A stretch of 64,000 bases of DNA. It comes from CAVWDI01 sp963793095. GTDB lineage: Bacteria; Chloroflexota; Anaerolineae; Anaerolineales; UBA4823. The translations under genes and the position numbers were made by a program. The stretch's first letter is position 1; each line of letters opens with the position of its first letter. Below, in pieces: positions 45,557-52,652 of the stretch. The notes beneath the pieces were generated by a model that was not told the origin of the DNA, made no database searches, and saw only the letters and a program-made list of their open reading frames with translations. The stretch covers positions 1 through 64,000 of the forward strand of contig CAWBYY010000001.1 of assembly GCA_963793095.1 (NCBI GenBank), written 5' to 3'.

Positions 45557-45801
45557 CGTCACCCATCATGTCTTTATCTGTATCGTCATAAGGCAGATCA
45601 ATTTCGACCGGATTCATTCCGAAGATCTGGTATTCCATTCTGCAGGCAACACAGGTTATCCGGTCGCCTATCCAGACCCTCTGGGTTAAATTTATGATTA
45701 TTTTTACATCGTGGACATCTGATCCGGTTCTTTCCTTCAGGAGTACTGGCGGAGTTCAGATTGTAAATTATCCCCTTCTTGTCAAAATTGTCAATATCCA
45801 A
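45537..45801 (-). CDS. LysW-like zinc-ribbon small protein (D; frameshift near 45685)
   Basis: The first frame reads from the TTG at 45801 to RIRCPRCKNNHKFNP; the second, after a one-base shift, gives RVWIGDRITCVACRMEYQIFG and MNPVEIDLPYDDTDKD, ending GDDDPGNK at the TAA at 45537. Joined, it has the same CxxC...GDxxxCxxC...(M/L)NPVxID plan as the other four carriers, about 87 residues. The start codon touches the stop of gene C. Only the joined reading shows the pattern, so the shift is probably an error. Confidence 0.65.
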
Positions 45802-45942
45802 TTAAACAGGATTCGGCGATCTCACCTCAAGCTCAGTATCACAGGATAAACAGCTAAATTTTTGACCTACGAACACCATCTCAGGTATCTGGAACAGGCT
45901 TGCACATACCGGACATTCAATTTCTTTCATTGGACTGTACAC
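45802..45942 (-). CDS. LysW-like zinc-ribbon small protein (C), short
   Basis: A 46-residue protein read from GTG at 45942 (AGAGGA 7 bases upstream) or ATG at 45930: KEIECPVCASLFQIPEMVFVGQKF then CLSCDTELEVRSPNPV and stop. It has both CxxC knuckles and the ELEV segment but stops right after NPV, so it lacks any C-terminal tail to which an amino acid could be joined. It may act as a scaffold, or be truncated. It directly abuts gene D (TAATTG). Confidence 0.65.
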   Translation of the reverse strand: MYSPMKEIECPVCASLFQIPEMVFVGQKFSCLSCDTELEVRSPNPV

Positions 45943-46138
45943 AAAAATATCCTCTCAAATTTTGGGTGGAAAGTTTCAATATCCACGCTGGTTTCCAGCC
46001 TTTAAGTTTATCGGTTTCGCGTATATACACATTAAAAAAGAATTTTAATTGGGTATATAAAAAGAAATCAGCCTGAACCTTATGACCGCCCGGGAAATGG
46101 CCAAAAACGCAGCCGTGAATAGTTTCATCCTAAAAAGG

Positions 46139-47323
46139 TTATCTGGTCCGGATTTTCCGGTTGAATAAGTATCTGCTAACGCCATTCAGGTTCCAGATGC
46201 CAGCAGTGGCTTTCTGAGTTTCCTGGGAAATCTGGGCTGTTAAAGGAGGCAATACAAAACCATAGCGGTCCAGAGCCAGATTGAGAATTTCGTTAATGAG
46301 GGTCGTGTACTCCATCCCTTCGGCGGAAGCCATGATGCAGAGGTCGCTGATCTGAGGGTTCAAACCCGGCAGGGTATTGATTTCCATCAGATATGGTTTT
46401 CCGTCGCTTCCCAGGCGAAAATCTACCCTGGAGACATCACAGGCATCGACAGCCTGGGCTGCCCGTTTTGCCAGGTAAATTAATTCAGTCCTGCTTGCCT
46501 CGGAGATTGCCGCCGGGCACAAATATTCAGGCGCGCCCGTTTCACCAATGTAAAAGTCTTTGGCGCTATGCCCGTAAAATCCCGGAGTGATGCTAGAGGC
46601 GGTATTAATCTCAAGGACCGGAAACCAGTGGTAACCATCCTGATCATATAATTGTGGATTCTTACGTCCGGCTGGATTTCCGGGATTGCCGATGTATCCA
46701 ACTGTAAATTCCCTGCCTGGAAGATATTCCTCAACCAGGGCAGGCTGGTGGTAGGTGTTTATTACCCAGGATATCCTCGAATTAAGCTCTTCGATGGAAT
46801 GCACAAAGGCGCCGGAATCGATTCCCATGCCGGTTCCCTCGCGGGCCGGCTTGATAAATAATGGGTAATTCAGATTTATTTCTTCAATTTCTTCGGTTGA
46901 GTTCAGCTCGAGAAAGGGCGCTACCGGCAATCCCAGGTTCTGCCAGATATGCTTGGTTTTTACTTTGTCCAGTGTGACTGCGTTGGCGACAATTCGCGAA
47001 CCGGAATAAGGGATTCCCAGAATCTCGCAAACTGCCGGCACCTGGGCTTCCCGGCCATCCCCTTTCAATCCCTCAGCAATATTGAAACATATGTCCGGTT
47101 TCAACATGGCAAGCCGCAGGGGCAGATTATGGTCCGCTTCTAAGAAAATTACGCTGTACCCGCCTGCTTCCAGAGCACTGGAAATGGCAAAAATTGTCTC
47201 CCGCTTGTCAAATTCAGCGCCGGCATCCGGGGGATCATGACTGTCGGGTGTAAAATTTTCCCTGGCATTTGCTACCACGACAACCTGCAAAGGTTGGTTT
47301 TTATCAGTTATTTCTGGATTCAT
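46139..47323 (-). CDS. ATP-grasp ligase related to D-alanine-D-alanine ligase
   Basis: A 394-residue enzyme. The N-terminal domain has FNIAEGLKGDGREAQVPAVCEILGIPYSGS; the ATP-grasp core has YPLFIKPAREGTGMGIDSGA, ALVEEYLPGREFTVGYIG and, for magnesium binding, CDVSRVDFRLG...PYLMEINTLPGLNP. D-Ala-D-Ala ligases join two amino acids, but this 'FNIAEG' branch is distinct from cell-wall Ddl. It is flanked by two LysW-like genes upstream (A, B) and two downstream (C, D). In lysine and arginine synthesis LysX, another ATP-grasp enzyme, loads LysW; an analogous role here is inference. Confidence 0.85.
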   Translation of the reverse strand: MNPEITDKNQPLQVVVVANARENFTPDSHDPPDAGAEFDKRETIFAISSALEAGGYSVIFLEADHNLPLRLAMLKPDICFNIAEGLKGDGREAQVPAVCEILGIPYSGSRIVANAVTLDKVKTKHIWQNLGLPVAPFLELNSTEEIEEINLNYPLFIKPAREGTGMGIDSGAFVHSIEELNSRISWVINTYHQPALVEEYLPGREFTVGYIGNPGNPAGRKNPQLYDQDGYHWFPVLEINTASSITPGFYGHSAKDFYIGETGAPEYLCPAAISEASRTELIYLAKRAAQAVDACDVSRVDFRLGSDGKPYLMEINTLPGLNPQISDLCIMASAEGMEYTTLINEILNLALDRYGFVLPPLTAQISQETQKATAGIWNLNGVSRYLFNRKIRTR

Positions 47324-47345
47324 TTTTTATCTATTGGTTCCTTAA

Positions 47346-47558
47346 TTAATATTCTAAGTCTTCCTGCAGATAGCCATCTTCAAGATAACTTTCCGAGTCG
47401 AATGGCCAATCGATTGTGATTGGATTTAATCCAATTACTTCCATTGCCTCATCGCAGTAAGTGCAGAAGACAATGTCGCCGATATTGGGAGGTTTTTCAA
47501 ACAGAACCAGCTCTCCACAGACAAAACATCTAGATTTAATTCTCGACTTAACGTTCAT
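47346..47558 (-). CDS. LysW-like zinc-ribbon small protein (B)
   Basis: A 70-residue protein: RCFVCGELVLFEKPPNIGDI, CTYCDEAMEVIGLNPITIDW, then an acidic tail ending QEDLEY. The two CxxC knuckles and EVIGLNP match the LysW family; the acidic tail resembles that of LysW without the final EDWGE. It lies 22 bases upstream of the ATP-grasp gene, so it is a likely direct partner. Confidence 0.78.
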   Translation of the reverse strand: MNVKSRIKSRCFVCGELVLFEKPPNIGDIVFCTYCDEAMEVIGLNPITIDWPFDSESYLEDGYLQEDLEY

Positions 47559-47662
47559 ATCTTTATGAGCTCTCCTTCTTAAAACTCAACTTAAAAAAGT
47601 ATTTCCGCTAAATATACGGTTATTGATTCAAAAACAACGTCCGGGGAAATCAGTATTGAACC

Positions 47663-47854
47663 TTATAAGTTCTCGTTTAGTTCAAGCTCGTGATTTTGGA
47701 TTATTTTTCTCTCGGGGAAATCCAGGGTAACCGGGTACAACCAGATAACTTCCAGATTAATATTGCAGCGATAGCAATCAACCGGCAACCCTATCACCGG
47801 AACAGTTTCAATCTCTATGTGGGCATTGCAGTTAGGGCACTCAGCGATCACCAT
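47663..47854 (-). CDS. LysW-like zinc-ribbon small protein (A)
   Basis: A 63-residue protein starting at ATG 47854, with TGGAGG five bases upstream; the longer open frame to 47950 is not needed. Sequence: ECPNCNAHIEIETVPVIGLP, CYRCNINLEVIWLYPVTLDF, then HELELNENL. It has the same two knuckles and LEVI.L.PVTLD as LysW. It is the first gene of the cluster; the regulator at 48040-48723 lies upstream on the same strand. Confidence 0.77.
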   Translation of the reverse strand: MVIAECPNCNAHIEIETVPVIGLPVDCYRCNINLEVIWLYPVTLDFPERKIIQNHELELNENL

Positions 47855-48039
47855 ATTCGCCTCCAGACATCCATTATCTGAAGACGAGTTTACCTTCCTG
47901 AAGTCTAAAAACAGTATTATTGGGATAGAAAATTGCTTTAAAAACCGCAAATCCTGTATTAATTTTTATACAAGCAAATACATATAAAGGATAGAAAAAC
48001 TCCCTGTAAATAATACAGCGATAAAGTTAATATAATCTG

Positions 48040-48723
48040 CTACTGGCTGTTGAAGAAATATCCGATACCCGGTTCTGTGAGGATGAAGCGCGGGTTTTTT
48101 GGATCCGGTTCGACCTTTGAGCGCAGTCTCTGCACCAACCCGCGCACCAGTTCACGGTTGCCTTCCCCGGAGTATCCCCACACATATTCGACGATATTCT
48201 CCGGCGGTATAATCTGACCTGCGTTTGTCATAAGCGTATACAGCAGGCGGAATTCAAGCTGGGTCAATCGTTTAGGCTCATACCCTTCAACCGACACTGA
48301 CCTGGCCGATGGATCCAGGGTTAGATCAGCCTGGCTGAGAACAGGCAGGCTGTGGAAGGGAACGCTGGCGCTGCGCCTCATCAATGCCATAATCTGGGCT
48401 GATAGAATGCGCAGCCCGTATGGACGGGTGACTACCATGTCCGCTCCACTTTCAAGAAGACCCACATGGATGCTTTCAGGAATCGGATCGGTGATGACAC
48501 AGATCGGGATAACCGTGTAGACCCGCATCTGGCTGAACTGTTTATTGATTTCCGGGTTCAGCTCATGTAAAGATACCAGCACCAGATCGGGCGGTTTATC
48601 GGGCCAGGTTTCAATCGCCAGGTCTATCCTGGTCGATGAGCGAACCGAAAAGCCAGCTTGCTGGAGGATTACCCGCAAAACTGCAGCTTCATCCGGAAAC
48701 TGGCAAAACAATAATGCCTGCAT
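48040..48723 (-). CDS. OmpR-like regulator with degenerate receiver
   Basis: A 227-residue protein. The N-terminal receiver-like domain (LLFCQFPDEAAVLRVILQQAGFSV) has VLVSLHEL where the phosphoacceptor Asp is expected, so Ser replaces it, though VVTRPYG keeps part of the end. The C-terminal winged helix is well preserved: YEPKRLTQLEFRLLYTLMTNAGQIIPPENIVEYVWGY and VQRLRSKVEPDPKNPRFILTEPGIGYFF. It is probably a DNA-binding regulator working without phosphorylation. It lies 185 bases upstream of the LysW-like cluster in the same direction, which it may control. Confidence 0.82.
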   Translation of the reverse strand: MQALLFCQFPDEAAVLRVILQQAGFSVRSSTRIDLAIETWPDKPPDLVLVSLHELNPEINKQFSQMRVYTVIPICVITDPIPESIHVGLLESGADMVVTRPYGLRILSAQIMALMRRSASVPFHSLPVLSQADLTLDPSARSVSVEGYEPKRLTQLEFRLLYTLMTNAGQIIPPENIVEYVWGYSGEGNRELVRGLVQRLRSKVEPDPKNPRFILTEPGIGYFFNSQ

Positions 48724-48993
48724 TAATCAGCCCTTTATTTATTATAATTCTCCGGCCACTTTTTCCCGGAGAATATTTCTATCTCCGTCTTCATATGCTC
48801 GAGGAGGGCGGGTTTAAATTTGAGCGGAGCGATGGTTTTTATCTGGTATACAACAGAATTTCCACAATCATATTACGGTTTCTTTAATACAATAAATACT
48901 TGGTTTTTCGTTGCTAATTGCGGGAATATGTACCTGTAATTTAAAATTTACTGGCGCTGGAACCAGCTTGAAATTATCAGTCAATAAAAGATA

Positions 48994-49965
48994 TTATAAC
49001 CATTTTTTGTTTCTGAAATAGAAGACCATGCCAATAAATATTATCCCAAGAAAAAATAGCAAAGTGAAATATCCCCACCGCCATTGCGTTAACGGCATGT
49101 AGACGAAATTCATTCCATAAATACCCGTGAAAAATGAAAGAGGTATAAAAATAGTCGAAATAATGGTGAGCACTTTCATTATTTCATTCATTCTTTTATT
49201 GAGTACCGACAGGTATGTATCAAATGCCGCACCGATCAAGTCACGCATGCCCTCATTAATTTCATGGAGGCGGACCATGTGGTCATAAACATCCCTGAAA
49301 TAAATCTGGTCTTTATTCTCTATCAATCTGAAATCACCCCGTGCTAATTTGTTCAAAACTTCTCTCTGTGGCAGGATTGACCGGCGCAGTTTCTGCAGTA
49401 CCCGTTTAGTAGAAAAAATTTGTTCAAGAATACTTGGATCTGGTTCTCTAATAATTCCATCCTCTATCTGATCCATTAATTCTCCGATATTATCGACAAG
49501 CTCTATGGTTTCAGTTGCGATTTCATCGGCTAACTGGTAAAGAAGGAACCCGGTTCCTCTTTGTAAAAAACGCTGGTCATGCTGACAGGTGTCCCAAACC
49601 CGATCAACAGCTTTAAGCTGTTGATCGTGGAATGTCACTAAATAATCCGGGCTGAAGAAGATGTCCAGTTCCGGTGTGAGTATTTCAAAAGGAGTGGTTG
49701 AAGTTTGCCGAACTGAACGTAACACAAGATATAAATAAGTCTCCCAATCATCAACCTTAGGAACATGGGTTTCATGCAAGGCATCATCAATTGCAAGCGA
49801 ATCGAAGTGAAATAAATCGTGGAGAATCCGGGTTGACTTATCAAAGGGTTCGTTTGATAGATCAACCCAAAAAAAACCGCTTTTGTCTTTTAGTAAAATT
49901 TCAATCTGGTCGACCGGTACAGGTTGAATTACTCCTGTATTGCTGAATAAAATTACCCGAACCAT
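48994..49965 (-). CDS. corA: CorA-family magnesium/divalent cation channel
   Basis: A 323-residue CorA protein: a cytoplasmic domain with DALHETHVPKVDDWETYLYLVLR and FSPDYLVTFHD, a long helix region, then two C-terminal membrane helices separated by the signature loop GIYGMNFVYMP. CorA takes up magnesium as a pentamer. It appears to stand alone. Confidence 0.92.
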   Translation of the reverse strand: MVRVILFSNTGVIQPVPVDQIEILLKDKSGFFWVDLSNEPFDKSTRILHDLFHFDSLAIDDALHETHVPKVDDWETYLYLVLRSVRQTSTTPFEILTPELDIFFSPDYLVTFHDQQLKAVDRVWDTCQHDQRFLQRGTGFLLYQLADEIATETIELVDNIGELMDQIEDGIIREPDPSILEQIFSTKRVLQKLRRSILPQREVLNKLARGDFRLIENKDQIYFRDVYDHMVRLHEINEGMRDLIGAAFDTYLSVLNKRMNEIMKVLTIISTIFIPLSFFTGIYGMNFVYMPLTQWRWGYFTLLFFLGIIFIGMVFYFRNKKWL

Positions 49966-50018
49966 AACAAATCCTTCAGATTGATTTTATATGATCTGGA
50001 TAATACACGCCAAACTGA

Positions 50019-50969
50019 CTAAGGAGTTGGAGTAGGAGTAGGAGTAGGTGTAGGTGTAGGTGTAGGGGTGACTGTCCCTTCAGTTGTTTCCGTTTCCCCG
50101 GGTTCAGCGGGCAATCCCTGAACCAGCAGCTGCCAGGCGGCTTCCAGTTGATCTGCGGCGCTTAAAGGCGAGCCTGCCAGGTTAGCCAGTGAGGTATCCA
50201 GGCGGCTGGTGATCTCAGCGAGAGTCTCTTCCTGGTGGGGAGGCGCCTGCGCCTGGAGACCGGCTGTGATGTCTCGCGCTGATATCATATCCGCTCTCGA
50301 TAGGGTAAAGTTTCCGTCAACAAGGTTGTAGCGGGCGCGGGTTATCAACTCCATCACCTTGAGGAGCTGGAGTTCCCTTGTAACCTGGCCTGTCTGTTCG
50401 GTTAATAAGTCCATTCCTGCCTGTATTTCTTCAAGGTCGGCTGCAGTTTCAACCTGCGCTTGCTCAAAATCAGACTGCCCTTCCTGGAGTTCCGCAACCT
50501 GAGCCTCGATGGTTCTCCGGGCAGTCTGTAAATCGTCCAGGTCAGACTGCATGCCGCTGAGCTGGGTTTCAAGATCTCCCACAGCAGCCTGCAAAGGCAG
50601 CAATGCATCAATAGAATCAGCCTGGTCGCTCTGGACTGTTTCAACCTGGTTCAGGCGTCCTTCAAAGCTGGCAAAGCCGGATTTGTAGGAATCGCCCTGG
50701 AGTTCAAGTTCCTGCAGCCGGTCAGCGAGCGAGTCCATCCGCTCCGTGTGGCGCTTGTCAATCTGCTGGGCCTGCTCAGCCAGCAAGTCGAGCTGGAATG
50801 AATGCTCCTGCACCGGTTCAACGTATTCCTGGTAAACGAAAGGGGCAACGAAATAGACCCCAGCCGCAATTAATCCAACTACAAAAACGATTACGATTAG
50901 AGTCCAGAATATCCGCCACAATTTGTTCCAGAATGAAGGTTCCTGGGGTTCAGTAGTTTGGGCGCTCAT
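50019..50969 (-). CDS. Single-pass coiled-coil protein with Thr-Pro tail
   Basis: A 316-residue protein: short cytoplasmic N-terminus, one membrane helix (LIVIVFVVGLIAAGVYFVAPFV), a long coiled coil (about 60-215), a helical domain and a C-terminal (Thr-Pro)n tail encoded by a hexanucleotide tandem repeat. It lies 5 bases after the HhH/coiled-coil gene, and the two products share the same plan, so they may form a hetero-complex at the membrane. The function is unknown. Confidence 0.75.
   Translation of the reverse strand: MSAQTTEPQEPSFWNKLWRIFWTLIVIVFVVGLIAAGVYFVAPFVYQEYVEPVQEHSFQLDLLAEQAQQIDKRHTERMDSLADRLQELELQGDSYKSGFASFEGRLNQVETVQSDQADSIDALLPLQAAVGDLETQLSGMQSDLDDLQTARRTIEAQVAELQEGQSDFEQAQVETAADLEEIQAGMDLLTEQTGQVTRELQLLKVMELITRARYNLVDGNFTLSRADMISARDITAGLQAQAPPHQEETLAEITSRLDTSLANLAGSPLSAADQLEAAWQLLVQGLPAEPGETETTEGTVTPTPTPTPTPTPTPTP
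50034..50070 (-). repeat. Hexanucleotide tandem repeat in coding sequence
   Basis: GTAGGA/GTAGGT (plus strand) units repeat about six times, encoding the Thr-Pro tail of the coiled-coil protein on the minus strand. Hexamer changes would keep the frame and only alter tail length. Confidence 0.8.
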
Positions 50970-50974
50970 AATTT

Positions 50975-51874
50975 TTACTCCTCTGGGAACAGGTTGTTCA
51001 GAAGGTTCCGCATGTTTACAAAAAAGGACTCGGAACGGTCAAGTTTTGCTTTGAAAGTTTCCACATCAGCTGATAAACCTATTATCTGCTCTGTGAGAAT
51101 CTCCAGTTCACCCGATAAACCATCCAGCCGTTCGTGAGCGACATCCATCTCGCCCTGAACCGCCCCAACCGATTTTTCTACTGTGCTGATTCGTCCGCTC
51201 AGCAGTTCAAGATTTGTCAAACGCTCCCGCATGCCAGCAAGTTCCCCTTCAAGTAGATCTGTCCGGTTGTCTATTTCGGCGAGGAGCGCTTGCTGCTTGC
51301 GGTATTCGGTCTGGGTTACAAAATTCAGGCTGCCGCCATTGATACTGGCGATCACCCCCAGGCTCAGGATAATTGAAAGCAGCATTGCTACAATTCCGGC
51401 GAACAGCGCCCAGCCGATTGCGGAAGAACGGGAAATCCCCGGCGGAGGAACCGCTGGTTCAGGTAGGACCTGTGGCGCTTCTTCAACCAGGTTGGAATCA
51501 CTGTCCTGGGTTTTTTCAGCGCCTTCTTCTTCCGGTAATTCGAGACTGTCATCAGCGGGAAATCCTTCATCTGCCGGAGGGTGGGCTTCATCATTTTTTT
51601 CCGGATCTGCGACAGTTTCAAGTTCAGGCGTTTCCTTTTCTGCCTCCGCCTCGATTTCCATCATTTTTTCGTCCGGCTCAAGGGTAAGGGAGCTTTTTAT
51701 CTGTTCGAACATGGAAGGACCGATGCCGTTTATGCGGGTCAGATCCTCCAGAGTCTCGTACGGGCGGCCATTAACGATGCGCCTGGCGATATCGGGGCCG
51801 ATTCCTGTTACCTGGGTTAATTCGTCAACAGAAGCGCTGTTCGGATTTACTAATATCTGATTTTCGGTATTCAT
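50975..51874 (-). CDS. Helix-hairpin-helix, single-pass coiled-coil protein
   Basis: A 299-residue protein. Residues 8-65 form a ComEA-like (HhH)2 domain (VDELTQVTGIGPDIARRIVNG, LEDLTRINGIGPSMFEQIKS), which often binds DNA. An acidic low-complexity linker (70-150) leads to one membrane helix (AIGWALFAGIVAMLLSIILSLGVIA) and a periplasmic coiled coil (195-290). A cytoplasmic HhH domain joined to a membrane helix could tether DNA to the membrane; this is inference. Confidence 0.78.
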   Translation of the reverse strand: MNTENQILVNPNSASVDELTQVTGIGPDIARRIVNGRPYETLEDLTRINGIGPSMFEQIKSSLTLEPDEKMMEIEAEAEKETPELETVADPEKNDEAHPPADEGFPADDSLELPEEEGAEKTQDSDSNLVEEAPQVLPEPAVPPPGISRSSAIGWALFAGIVAMLLSIILSLGVIASINGGSLNFVTQTEYRKQQALLAEIDNRTDLLEGELAGMRERLTNLELLSGRISTVEKSVGAVQGEMDVAHERLDGLSGELEILTEQIIGLSADVETFKAKLDRSESFFVNMRNLLNNLFPEE

Positions 51875-52130
51875 ATAGCCCTTCCTTAAAAAAACAACTA
51901 ATTTAAAAAAAAATTAAAACAATACCGGCGGCAAAAAAATTAGCCTGACAACTCCGGTGAGTGAATGGAGATTATGCAGAATTGATCAATATAAAGGGTG
52001 CAATCCCTGTGCCACCCCTGCTTTCAGGTGTAAATCAAATTCGATTGATGTATAATGATTAAAATTCACATAATTCTGACCGATTCGGCCGTTCACTCTC
52101 TGAGAGAACACCAGCCTGGAATAAAGAACC

Positions 52131-52463
52131 GTGGCACAAATCCATCCTGAAATTGGAACAAATCATCCACTTCAGCCAGATAATAATCACCAGGACCTGA
52201 CTATTTCATCCGGCAATAGATTCCAGATGGAAAAAACAAAGTTTGATGAAATTATCCCAGAAGGGCTCCCGGCGAGCATAAAACCGTTCCTGGAAGGTTT
52301 CAAACCAAACGGCTCTTCGGTTGTATTCCGAATTCCTGAAACAGTATCTGTTAATATGCGGGTTGAGATAAGATCCCGCCGGCGCAGAATCGCGGCCGGC
52401 CTTTTTGCCTCAGCCCTGGTTGTAGGCGCAATTGGCGTCGGCAGACTGCTGCTTAGAAGGTGA
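52131..52463 (+). CDS. Small tail-anchored protein
   Basis: A 110-residue protein starting at GTG, with a polar N-terminus, an ENxGS-like middle (FKPNGSSVVFRIPETVSVNMR) and a C-terminal membrane helix flanked by arginines (RSRRRRIAAGLFASALVVGAIGVGRLLLRR). The ribosome site is weak, so the start may lie further in (ATG at 52227). I do not recognise it. Confidence 0.5.
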   Translation: MAQIHPEIGTNHPLQPDNNHQDLTISSGNRFQMEKTKFDEIIPEGLPASIKPFLEGFKPNGSSVVFRIPETVSVNMRVEIRSRRRRIAAGLFASALVVGAIGVGRLLLRR

Positions 52464-52652
52464 TTTAAGCGGGGTCTGGAATATACCGTTCGAACAACAG
52501 ACTTACAGAAGCCATTCAATTTTAAGTATAAATTTGGATTTGGGGGAAAAACGAGGCGCCAGCCAGGGGCACCGGTCTGGCATGAATTCCGCAACACAAA
52601 TTAGATGAATAATTTTTATGGAAAGATGTATTCCATCGACAGGAGATAAAAT

